From the NCBI GenBank assembly GCA_900770205.1, contig CAAGJV010000115.1, positions 1 through 6,031 on the forward strand: a stretch of 6,031 nucleotides of DNA, read 5' to 3'. Both the position numbers and the translations under genes were made by a program. The notes below the pieces were generated by a model. That model saw only the letters and a list, made by a program, of their open reading frames with translations, had not been told where the DNA came from and ran no database searches. Every line of letters begins with the position of its first letter. Position 1 is the first letter of the stretch. The DNA is from Desulfovibrionaceae bacterium (lineage in GTDB: Bacteria; Desulfobacterota; Desulfovibrionia; Desulfovibrionales; Desulfovibrionaceae). This document shows positions 1 to 6,031 of the stretch, piece after piece.

Positions 1-506
1 ATGTTGCCAACATCAAGCTCCGCACCACTTCATCAAAACTTCACATCCTCGGCATCAAATCGCTTGGCATGGCCCCTACCCCCATGCCTGTTTCCGAAAT
101 GCTTACCGGTATGCAGCAAGGCGTTGTCCAGGGCTTCGACCCCGATCTTAATTTTTACTTCGGTGCAGGCTTCCTTGATGTAGCCAAATATGTCTTCCTT
201 TCCGATCACGCTCCCGTTACCAACGTGCTTTTCTGCAGCTCCCGCTGGTATGACAAGCTTTCTTCCGATGACAAAGCTATGTTCAATGAAGTGTTCGACA
301 AGTATGAACAGGAAGTTCTGAAGCGTAATGCCGATGCCATTGCCAAACTTATTGAAGAAAATACGGCCAAGGGTATAAAACTCGTTCGCCCCTCCGCAGA
401 AGAAAAAGCCCGCTGGATTGCTAAAAGCGAACCGGCCTACGACCAGCTCCCCGAAAATCTGAAAAAACTGGCACTTTCCCTGCGTGAAGCCGCCCGCGCT
501 GAATAA
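1..506 (+). CDS. TRAP transporter substrate-binding protein, DctP family (3' part only)
   Basis: Periplasmic solute-binding subunit of a TRAP transporter, cut by the left edge of the window; the reading frame starts at base 3 and leaves 167 codons before TAA at 504-506, about half the usual length of roughly 330 residues. The visible part has the family pattern: a K-L-R-T segment near its start, in the region where TRAP binding proteins carry the conserved ligand-anion-binding arginine, then LGM(A)PTPMPVSEM followed by [11 protein letters not shown], and a charged helical C-terminus ([18 protein letters not shown]). No membrane segment is seen, as expected for the mature secreted half. The ATG at 69 is internal and not the real start. 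Only 50 nt separate it from the glycyl radical enzyme, and no terminator lies between, so it probably supplies that enzyme's substrate. The membrane subunits (DctQ/DctM) do not follow it and would have to lie upstream. Ligand identity is inferred from context only. Confidence 0.88.
   Translation, partial: VANIKLRTTSSKLHILGIKSLGMAPTPMPVSEMLTGMQQGVVQGFDPDLNFYFGAGFLDVAKYVFLSDHAPVTNVLFCSSRWYDKLSSDDKAMFNEVFDKYEQEVLKRNADAIAKLIEENTAKGIKLVRPSAEEKARWIAKSEPAYDQLPENLKKLALSLREAARAE
469..484 (+). promoter_or_regulatory. Candidate sigma54 (-24/-12) promoter for the glycyl radical enzyme unit
   Basis: The sequence TGGCACTTTCCCTGCG has a perfect -24 half (TGGCAC) and a -12 half CTGC in place of TTGC. The GG (470-471) and GC (482-483) are at the spacing sigma54 promoters require, with 12 nt from the second G to the C. 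Transcription would begin near 495 and leave a leader of about 62 nt before the ATG at 557. It lies inside the 3' end of the binding-protein gene, so coding constraint could have produced it by chance. Support comes from the sigma54-activator gene at the end of the window. Confidence 0.45.
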
Positions 507-556
507 CAGCACCTCCATACTCTCTTAAACTTTCACTTCTATTCAAGGAGTCTTCC

Positions 557-3040
557 ATGTCCCCCTCGTGTTGCAGCTGCGGATGCCTTTCACCCCAGGA
601 AGAACGCATCGCAGGAAAAAACATCAACCGCAAAGGCCACGAGAGAGCCTTTGCCATACTCGACACCGTTCAGTATGCCATACCCCATATCGATATAGAA
701 CGTGCGCGTTATTTTACGGAATCCATGCGGCAGACAGAAGGAGAACTTCTTACGCTGCGCTGGGCAAAGGCTCTCAAAAACATTGCAGAAAAAATCACTG
801 TCTATATCTCTCCCAAACAGCTTCTGGCCGGACGTGCCGGTCAACTGGGCAGATATGCCATTCTCTACCCTGAACTTGACGGAGACTTCTACCCTGAAGC
901 TCTGGGAAGCATCAATTCACGAGATAATAATAAGTTCATTATCTCTCAGGAAGATGTTGATATCTGCGTCAATGAAATAGCGCCCTACTGGAAGGGAAAG
1001 ACCTTCCATGAACATTTCAATGCCTCGCTGCCAAGAGATGTGCGCAACCTTATTTATGCCGATGAACGCGGGCTGACTTCGAAATTCATCGTCAATGAAA
1101 CTGCTTCTCTCCGCAGCGGTCTGCAGTGGGTACCCGATTATAAGAAAGCCATTACCAGAGGATTTTTAAACCTCCGGAAAGAGGCTCAGGACAAGCTCAA
1201 TTCTCTCGACACGACCTCATCCACGATACTCTGGGAACAGAAACCGTTTCTGGAAGCCATGATCATTGTCTGCGATGCTGTCATAATCTGGGGAAAACGC
1301 CATGCAGACCTGGCCCGATCCATGGCCGCTGAAGAAAAAGACAGCATCCGCAAAGCTGAACTTCTGGAAATAGCCGCCATATGCGACCAGGTACCGGCCT
1401 ACCCTGCCCGAACCTTCCGTGAAGCTGTTCAGTGCCAGTGGTTCATACAGATGTTCTGCCGCCTGGAACAGCGTACAGGAGGCGTTATCTCCAACGGCCG
1501 GATGGATCAGTACCTCTTCCCCTACTACGAAAAAGATGTGGCAGAAGGCCGTCTCACCCCGGAAGAGGCAAAAGAGCTTCTGGAATGCATGTGGGTGGAA
1601 ATGTCTCAGTATATGGACTTCAATATTTCTCCTGCAGGAACAGCGGTGTATGAGGGATACGCCCACTGGGAGGCCGTCACCATAGGAGGCCAGACACCGG
1701 AAGGAGAGGACGCCTCCAACGAGCTTTCCTATCTTTTTCTCGAATCCAAGAGAGAATTTCCCCTCAACTATCCAGATCTTGCGGCACGCATCCATTCCCG
1801 CACCCCGGAGAGATTTCTCTACGAAGTGGCGCTGACCATAAAAGACGGTTCAGGCTATCCCAAGCTCATTAATGATGAGGAAGCCATCTTCAGGAATGCT
1901 CTTAAGGGGATTCCCCTGCGGGAAGCCTATGACTACGCCGTATCTGGATGCACCGAAACCCGGCATCCGAATCGCGATACCTACACTTCCGGATGCGCCT
2001 ATGTAAACTTTGCCGCCGCCCTGGAAATGACCCTGTATAACGGGCGCATGCTCAAGTACGGTAGCGAGCAGATCGGCCCGGAAACAGGCAACCCGGAAAC
2101 CTTTGCCAAATGGGATGAATTCTATTCCGCATACAAAACTCAGCATTTGAATCTGCTTCGTGCGGCGCTTCAGCAGCAGGTCATCGTCGATAAACTCCGC
2201 CCACAGCATTTTGCCTCTCCGTTCTGTTCCTGCCTGCACGATCTGTGCATGGAAAGCATGACCGATCTCCAGAGTGAAAAAATACCAGGCGGTATTGATT
2301 TCGCCTATGTGGAAATTCTGGGCTACGGAACCATTGTAGATTCCCTTGCCGCCATCAAAAAATATGTTTTTGATGACAAGACCCTTTCCATGAAGGAAAT
2401 CCTCCACGCCTGCAGAACTGATTTTGTCGGTCAGGAATCTCTCCAAAAACTTCTGCAGAATTCTCCATGCTACGGAAACGATGATCCCTATGCCGATACC
2501 ATTGCCAAGGATATCGATCGGTTCAGCCAGGCAGAATGCGAACGCTGCACCAAAGAACGCGGCATACAGATGGACATCCGCTTTGTTCCCATTGCTGCCC
2601 ATGTTCCTTTCGGCAAAGTCGTATCGGCAACGCCTAATGGACGCAAGGCATGGACCATGCTGTCGGATGGAGCTTCTCCTTCTCAGGGAGCCGATCACAG
2701 CGGCCCTACGGCGGTTCTCCTTTCCAACTATCATTCCAAGAACAACGATATGCTCAACAGCGCCTCACGCCTGCTGAACATCAAACTTTCCCCGAAAACT
2801 GTTGCCGGTGACGAGGGCACGAGGAAAATCATAAGCATTATCCGTACATGGTGCGACCTTAAGCTCTGGCATCTCCAGTTCAATATTGTTAACCGGCAAA
2901 CGCTGGAGAACGCCCAGAAAAATCCTAATGCGTACCGCAGCCTGCTCGTTCGCGTAGCTGGGTACAGTGCCTATTTCTGCGATCTTTCCCATGATCTTCA
3001 GAATGATATCATAGAAAGAACTGAACACGACAACGCATAA
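557..3040 (+). CDS. islA: Glycyl radical enzyme, probable isethionate sulfite-lyase (IslA/IseG type)
   Basis: An 827-residue cytoplasmic glycyl radical enzyme with the PFL-like barrel. The catalytic cysteine motif is SGCTETR (C465, with E467 as the likely general base), and the C-terminal radical motif is RVAGYSAYF with the radical at G802. R186 and Q190 (LRSGLQW), W371 (HWEAVTIGG) and R675 (DIRFVP) fall three residues before the substrate-pocket residues I recall for Bilophila IslA (R189, Q193, W374, R678; C468, E470, G805). The length also fits. The expected reaction is radical C-S cleavage of isethionate to acetaldehyde and sulfite. The related dihydroxypropanesulfonate lyase HpsG is the main alternative, since the sequence alone does not settle the substrate. 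GCTE instead of GCVE argues against choline lyase and diol dehydratases. The start is set by AAGGAG at 545-550, 6 nt before ATG; no other in-frame start occurs until residue 57. The N-terminus is oddly cysteine-rich (C5, C6, C8, C10). The activase lies two genes downstream. Confidence 0.85.
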   Translation: MSPSCCSCGCLSPQEERIAGKNINRKGHERAFAILDTVQYAIPHIDIERARYFTESMRQTEGELLTLRWAKALKNIAEKITVYISPKQLLAGRAGQLGRYAILYPELDGDFYPEALGSINSRDNNKFIISQEDVDICVNEIAPYWKGKTFHEHFNASLPRDVRNLIYADERGLTSKFIVNETASLRSGLQWVPDYKKAITRGFLNLRKEAQDKLNSLDTTSSTILWEQKPFLEAMIIVCDAVIIWGKRHADLARSMAAEEKDSIRKAELLEIAAICDQVPAYPARTFREAVQCQWFIQMFCRLEQRTGGVISNGRMDQYLFPYYEKDVAEGRLTPEEAKELLECMWVEMSQYMDFNISPAGTAVYEGYAHWEAVTIGGQTPEGEDASNELSYLFLESKREFPLNYPDLAARIHSRTPERFLYEVALTIKDGSGYPKLINDEEAIFRNALKGIPLREAYDYAVSGCTETRHPNRDTYTSGCAYVNFAAALEMTLYNGRMLKYGSEQIGPETGNPETFAKWDEFYSAYKTQHLNLLRAALQQQVIVDKLRPQHFASPFCSCLHDLCMESMTDLQSEKIPGGIDFAYVEILGYGTIVDSLAAIKKYVFDDKTLSMKEILHACRTDFVGQESLQKLLQNSPCYGNDDPYADTIAKDIDRFSQAECERCTKERGIQMDIRFVPIAAHVPFGKVVSATPNGRKAWTMLSDGASPSQGADHSGPTAVLLSNYHSKNNDMLNSASRLLNIKLSPKTVAGDEGTRKIISIIRTWCDLKLWHLQFNIVNRQTLENAQKNPNAYRSLLVRVAGYSAYFCDLSHDLQNDIIERTEHDNA

Positions 3041-3055
3041 TAATGACCTTTTACC

Positions 3056-3102
3056 CCGGCTGTGCAGAAAACTGCTCTTTTCAAAAGTTCTTGCACAGCC
3101 GG
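3056..3102 (+). promoter_or_regulatory. Intercistronic hairpin between the glycyl radical enzyme and the amidohydrolase-fold gene
   Basis: The 11-nt arm CCGGCTGTGCA (3056-3066) is perfectly complementary to TGCACAGCCGG (3092-3102). GAA (3067-3069) can extend the stem with TTC (3088-3090) past a single bulged T at 3091, and the loop holds a further small repeat, CTTTTCAAAAG (3077-3087). No T-run follows, so it does not look like an intrinsic terminator. The right arm ends next to the ribosome binding site at 3103-3107. Likely roles are protecting the 3' end of the upstream mRNA, acting as a processing site, or lowering translation of the next gene. Confidence 0.75.
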
Positions 3103-3107
3103 AAGGA
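3103..3107 (+). promoter_or_regulatory. Ribosome binding site that fixes the start of the amidohydrolase-fold gene
   Basis: AAGGA lies 8 nt before ATG 3116. It selects this start over the in-frame ATG at 3062, which sits inside the left arm of the hairpin and has no Shine-Dalgarno sequence. Confidence 0.75.
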
Positions 3108-3115
3108 TAATAACC

Positions 3116-3961
3116 ATGATTTTTGATTTCCGTATGCGCCCCCCCTACAAGAGTTTCTGCAATCTTGGCATCTTTACCTCCGTATGCAACGAAAGCGGCC
3201 CGCAGAAATACCATGCCATTCCCAGCGAAGCCGCACGGCAGAAGAATCTCGACTTGTTCTGGAAGGAAATGGACGAGGCCGGTATCTCTTCTGGAGTCAT
3301 CATAGGCCGGCAGCTGCCCGATGACAGCGTTTCTGTTTCCAATGACGATATTCTTGAAATGGCACGGGAATACCCTGAAAAAATCATTCCCTTTGGGAGC
3401 CTGGATATCACTCGCGGCGTTTCCCAGACTCTTGACGAGCTCGACAGAATACTGGAACTCGGCATTAAAGGCGTTGCCATGGAACCTGCCTGTTCCATGC
3501 CTCCGCGCAAAGCCGATGCCAATGTCCTCTATCCTGTCTACGCAAAGTGCGAAAAAGCAGGCATTCCCATGGTTCTTACCATGAGCTTTTTCCAGGGAGA
3601 TCTTGACTTTTCCGAGCCTTCTGCCGTTCAGCACGCGGCGCACGATTTCCCCAGGCTGCCCTTTATTATCGCCCATGGAGCCTATCCCTGGACGCCGATG
3701 GCATACCAGCTCCCCATTGTCTGCCCGAATATATGGCTATTGCCTGATATTTATGCCTACAACCCGATGGTTCCGGGAAACCAGATGTTTGGTGAGGCCA
3801 TGCGCTGGCTTGATGGAGAACATATTCTCTTCGGCTCCTGCTACCCCTGCTACAATATGAAGCAGGCCATTGATGATATGAGGAGGTTCAACCTTCCTCC
3901 CTCTCTTTTAGAAAAGTTCTTCTATAAGAATGCGATGAAATTGCTCAAGCTGCCGTGCTGA
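3116..3961 (+). CDS. Amidohydrolase-fold (COG2159/Amidohydro_2-like) protein with altered metal site
   Basis: A 281-residue cytoplasmic protein with the outline of the amidohydrolase_2 TIM barrel: a start strand (MIFDFRMRPP), a central region ending LYPVYAKCEKAGIPMVL, IIAHGAYPW near residues 184-192, FGSCYP at 239-244 and a NAMKLLKL tail typical of the family end. The usual catalytic residues are largely missing. The HxH of strand 1 is R6-M-R8, the His normally found after the GIP(V) strand is replaced (VLTMS, 153-157), and the Asp of the usual FGTDYP is C242. H187 remains. This suggests a non-hydrolytic, different-cofactor or regulatory function, although I have no functional assignment. It sits between the glycyl radical enzyme and its activase, 19 nt ahead of the latter, so it is almost certainly co-expressed and tied to the same pathway. 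It might act on the product, assist radical enzyme maturation, or bind a ligand. An alternative start at 3062 would add 18 residues but has no ribosome binding site. Confidence 0.8.
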   Translation: MIFDFRMRPPYKSFCNLGIFTSVCNESGPQKYHAIPSEAARQKNLDLFWKEMDEAGISSGVIIGRQLPDDSVSVSNDDILEMAREYPEKIIPFGSLDITRGVSQTLDELDRILELGIKGVAMEPACSMPPRKADANVLYPVYAKCEKAGIPMVLTMSFFQGDLDFSEPSAVQHAAHDFPRLPFIIAHGAYPWTPMAYQLPIVCPNIWLLPDIYAYNPMVPGNQMFGEAMRWLDGEHILFGSCYPCYNMKQAIDDMRRFNLPPSLLEKFFYKNAMKLLKLPC

Positions 3962-3980
3962 CAAGCGAAGGAGCCTTTCT

Positions 3981-4904
3981 ATGATCGACAGCAAAGTCAA
4001 GGGATTGATTTTCAATATACAGAAATTCAGTGTACACGATGGTTCCGGCATACGAACACTCGTCTTTCTGAAGGGGTGCCCATTAAGATGCCGATGGTGC
4101 AGCAACCCGGAATCACAGCTTTTTCATCCGGAAAGAGCCTTCAATCCTTCCCGCTGCCTTTCCGCTGAAATATGCGGCCGCTGTCTTTCTGTATGCCCTG
4201 CGGGAGCCCTTCAGAATAAGCGTGGCGCTACGGCCTACGAGAGAGCAAAATGTACATTCTGCGGAGCATGCGTAAAAACATGCCCTTCTGGAGCGCAATC
4301 CTTCTATGGCTATGAAGAGGAAGTGGGAAACATACTGAATATTGTGGAACGGGATGCTGTTTTCTTCTCTCGTTCAAACGGTGGGCTGACGCTTTCTGGA
4401 GGGGAGGCTCTGGCTCAGCCGGACTTTGCCCTTGCCCTTCTCAGAGAAGCAAAACGCCGCCATATAGCAACCGCTCTGGAAACCTGCGGCTGTTACCCAA
4501 CAGAAACGCTCTCTCATGCCTGCGAACTTCTTGATGAACTCATCTTCGATATCAAAAGCCTTGATACTGAAAAACACCGGAAGTTCACCGGCCAAGGCAA
4601 TGAACAGATTCTGGCAAATATCTGCTATGTTTTCGAGCAGTTTCCTGATCTGCCAATCACCATACGCACTCCCGTCATCCCCGGCTTCAACGACTCCGTT
4701 GAAGAAATCATGGCTATCAGGCGTTTTATTCCTCTGCGCCGCAATATTACTTATGAAGCGCTTACCTATCACAGAATGGGGCAGCCAAAATATGCGTATC
4801 TCGGCCGGGCCTATCTTCTGGAAGGCATGAAAGCCGATGAGGAACTTATGGCCTCCATACGAAGTGAAATAGCCTCCTATGAACGCAAAAGCCTAACAGC
4901 ATGA
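3981..4904 (+). CDS. islB: Radical-SAM glycyl radical enzyme activase (IslB type)
   Basis: A 307-residue activating enzyme that reductively cleaves S-adenosylmethionine and abstracts a hydrogen from the active glycine of the partner enzyme, here presumably G802. The radical-SAM cluster motif is C33-x3-C37-x2-C40 (GCPLRCRWCSNPE), preceded by the family signature VHDGSGIRT (18-26). A ferredoxin-like insert follows with two 4Fe-4S sets: C59, C65, C68, C72 and C91, C94, C97, C101. This layout is typical of activases for non-PFL glycyl radical enzymes and absent from the shorter PflA. The SAM-binding GGE is at 140-142, followed by DIKSLD (190-195) and RTPVIPGFND (229-238). AAGGAG at 3968-3973 lies 7 nt before the ATG and decides the start. 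It closes the operon, with a terminator immediately downstream. Assignment as islB rather than hpsH depends on the substrate of the upstream enzyme. Confidence 0.9.
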   Translation: MIDSKVKGLIFNIQKFSVHDGSGIRTLVFLKGCPLRCRWCSNPESQLFHPERAFNPSRCLSAEICGRCLSVCPAGALQNKRGATAYERAKCTFCGACVKTCPSGAQSFYGYEEEVGNILNIVERDAVFFSRSNGGLTLSGGEALAQPDFALALLREAKRRHIATALETCGCYPTETLSHACELLDELIFDIKSLDTEKHRKFTGQGNEQILANICYVFEQFPDLPITIRTPVIPGFNDSVEEIMAIRRFIPLRRNITYEALTYHRMGQPKYAYLGRAYLLEGMKADEELMASIRSEIASYERKSLTA

Positions 4905-4906
4905 CC

Positions 4907-4937
4907 AGACGCCCCGGTCTTCGGGGCGTTTTTCTTT
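4907..4937 (+). terminator. Intrinsic terminator closing the operon
   Basis: An 8-bp GC-rich stem, ACGCCCCG (4909-4916) with CGGGGCGT (4922-4929), encloses a 5-nt loop and runs into TTTTTCTTT. A U-G pair and an A-U pair can lengthen the stem at its base. It begins 2 nt after the activase stop codon and separates that operon from the regulator gene. Confidence 0.92.
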
Positions 4938-4944
4938 CTCTCCA

Positions 4945-4973
4945 TTGCGAAATTCAGCAGTATGTTTTAAAAA
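4945..4973 (+). promoter_or_regulatory. Weak sigma70-type promoter candidate for the regulator
   Basis: TTGCGA (4945-4950) and TAAAAA (4968-4973) are 17 nt apart; each matches four of six consensus bases. The second element overlaps an imperfect palindrome, GTATgTTTT/AAAAATAC (4960-4976), which could be an operator. This is the only promoter-like sequence between the terminator and the regulator, and the regulator needs its own promoter because a terminator precedes it. No -24/-12 element is present in this gap. Confidence 0.28.
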
Positions 4974-4996
4974 TACAGGCATTCTTCCATTTCTCT

Positions 4997-5001
4997 GGAG
5001 G
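4997..5001 (+). promoter_or_regulatory. Strong ribosome binding site supporting a GTG start
   Basis: GGAGG lies 5 nt before GTG 5007. This makes GTG the preferred start for the regulator over the in-frame ATG at 5055, which would delete the first PAS helix. Confidence 0.8.
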
Positions 5002-5006
5002 CCTTC

Positions 5007-6031
5007 GTGAAATATTCTCTTTCCAACGATGACTTGCGTAATATTATTGATCATATGCTGGATGGTATATGGATATCCGATCAGAACGGTACCGCTTTAT
5101 ACGCCAACAGCAGCGCCTTGACCATGTTTGGCTGCACGGAAGATGAAATTATAGGAAGAACAGCTGAAGAGCTGGTCGATATGGGGCTCTCCACCTTCCC
5201 TACGGCATGGAAGACAGCTCAGGAAAAGCGCCCTATTTTCAAAATGATCACGACAAGGCTGGGAAAAAACGTTGAGCAGATCTCCACCCCTATTTTCGAT
5301 GATGACGGCAATCTGTGGAGAGTTATCATTTCCAGCAGGTACTACAGCAAGTCGTTCGAAAGAAGCAGCAATGCCGATACTGTTATTCCCACAGTAGAAG
5401 AAATGGAAGAAAACTCCCGCATGGCTTCGCCTGTTGAACAGGAAATAACTTATATTGCTTCAAGCAGCAAAATGAGCGAACTGCTGGAAACGGCAAAAAG
5501 GGCAGCCCAAAGCGATGCCACCGTTATGATCTACGGAGAATCCGGCTCAGGGAAAGACGGCCTTGCCGGACTTATTCATACCAACAGCAACCGTCATCTT
5601 CATCCTTTTGTTGTCATCAACTGTGCGACCATTCCCCATAATCTTATTGAATCCGAATTATTCGGCTATGAAAAAGGATCCTTTACCGACGCAGTAAGAA
5701 CACGCATCGGCCTTTTCGAACAGGCCAATCATGGAACCATTTTCCTGGATGAAGTCGGCGATCTTCCCCTTTCCGCTCAGGTGAAACTGCTTCGTTGTAT
5801 TCAAAACAGAGAAATCCTCCGCCTTGGAGGAAAAGACCCTATAAAGCTGGATGTTCGCTTTATTACAGCAACCAATAAAAATCTTGAACAGCTTGTCGAA
5901 AAAGGAGAATTTCGGGAAGACCTTTATTACCGGCTGAATATCATTAAGCTCGTTGTCCCTCCTCTGAGGGAGCATCGCAATGATATCCCAGCCCTGGCAG
6001 ACTTCTTTCTCATGAAATTCAACAAAAAATA
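5007..6031 (+). CDS. PAS-domain sigma54-dependent transcriptional activator (5' part, cut by window end)
   Basis: The first 341 codons of a bacterial enhancer-binding protein; the missing 3' part should carry the end of the AAA+ domain and a Fis-type helix-turn-helix. Residues 7-115 form a PAS sensor (NIIDHMLDGIWISDQNG, FGCTEDEIIGRT, then a strand pattern ending LWRVIISSRYY). There is no receiver domain, so control is probably by a bound small molecule rather than phosphorylation. The AAA+ domain begins near 150: Walker A GESGSGKD (177-184), sigma54-contact loop GSFTDA (224-229) where GAFTGA is usual, Walker B TIFLDE (244-249), sensor segment RFITATN (284-290) and the arginine region FREDLYYRL (302-310). 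It starts with GTG after a strong ribosome binding site and follows the operon terminator, so it is a separate unit. It most likely activates the sulfonate genes, perhaps at the candidate promoter at 469-484. Effector identity is unknown. Confidence 0.9.
   Translation, partial: MKYSLSNDDLRNIIDHMLDGIWISDQNGTALYANSSALTMFGCTEDEIIGRTAEELVDMGLSTFPTAWKTAQEKRPIFKMITTRLGKNVEQISTPIFDDDGNLWRVIISSRYYSKSFERSSNADTVIPTVEEMEENSRMASPVEQEITYIASSSKMSELLETAKRAAQSDATVMIYGESGSGKDGLAGLIHTNSNRHLHPFVVINCATIPHNLIESELFGYEKGSFTDAVRTRIGLFEQANHGTIFLDEVGDLPLSAQVKLLRCIQNREILRLGGKDPIKLDVRFITATNKNLEQLVEKGEFREDLYYRLNIIKLVVPPLREHRNDIPALADFFLMKFNKK

Noticed and set aside
507..556. Terminator between the binding-protein gene and the GRE
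   Set aside because: The 50-nt gap has no GC-rich inverted repeat followed by T residues, so read-through is expected.
1850..2734. Long minus-strand open frame (294 codons) opposite the glycyl radical enzyme
   Set aside because: It lies wholly within the GRE gene, has no recognisable domain and reads as low-complexity shadow sequence; the + strand encodes conserved catalytic motifs throughout.
557..3040. Assignment as choline trimethylamine-lyase, diol/glycerol dehydratase, hydroxyproline dehydratase or pyruvate formate-lyase
   Set aside because: The active-site motif is GCTE rather than GCVE or the double cysteine of PFL, and the Arg/Gln/Arg anion pocket matches sulfonate lyases; no microcompartment genes are nearby.
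3062..3118. Upstream ATG giving an 18-residue longer amidohydrolase-fold protein
   Set aside because: No Shine-Dalgarno sequence, the codons lie in the hairpin, and the family's first strand begins at the ATG at 3116.
2765..3676. Long minus-strand open frame (303 codons) across the GRE end, the hairpin and the amidohydrolase-fold gene
   Set aside because: It spans two well-supported + strand genes and their ribosome binding site, and no known motif is visible in it.
4612..4625. TGGCAAATATCTGC as a second sigma54 promoter
   Set aside because: The GG-to-GC spacing is one base short, the -24 half is imperfect, and it lies mid-gene in the activase with no gene start nearby.

Overview
The window looks like part of an anaerobe's operon for metabolising a small organosulfonate, most plausibly isethionate. 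It encodes the 3' end of a TRAP-transporter solute-binding protein, a complete glycyl radical enzyme (GRE), an amidohydrolase-fold protein, the matching radical-SAM activating enzyme, and the 5' part of a sigma54-dependent activator. All are on the + strand. Roughly balanced base composition, an oxygen-sensitive GRE pathway, TRAP uptake and a PAS/AAA+ sigma54 regulator together suggest a sulfite-reducing Desulfovibrionaceae-type bacterium (Bilophila/Desulfovibrio/Mailhella-like). This taxonomic guess is inference only.

Layout: 1-506 is the C-terminal half of a DctP-family binding protein. After a 50-nt gap, 557-3040 is the GRE (827 aa). Its active-site residues (R186, Q190, C465, E467, R675, G802) sit at a constant offset of three from those I recall for Bilophila isethionate sulfite-lyase IslA. 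A 75-nt gap with a strong inverted repeat follows, then 3116-3961, a COG2159-like TIM-barrel protein whose expected metal ligands are mostly replaced. Nineteen nt later comes the activase (3981-4904) with two ferredoxin-type clusters, and then a clear intrinsic terminator (4907-4937). A separate unit starts with a GTG at 5007 and encodes a PAS plus sigma54-activator protein that runs off the window end.

How it fits together: the TRAP binding protein would capture the sulfonate in the periplasm. The activase uses SAM to install the glycyl radical on G802 of the GRE, which would cleave the C-S bond and release sulfite (an electron acceptor for sulfite reduction) plus an aldehyde or ketone. The regulator probably senses a small molecule through its PAS domain and drives sigma54 transcription. 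A near-consensus -24/-12 element with exact spacing lies at 469-484, inside the 3' end of the binding-protein gene, and could start transcription of the GRE unit. The role of the amidohydrolase-fold protein between the GRE and its activase is unknown and is the most novel part of the window. No dehydrogenase for the product, sulfite reductase, or microcompartment gene is present here.
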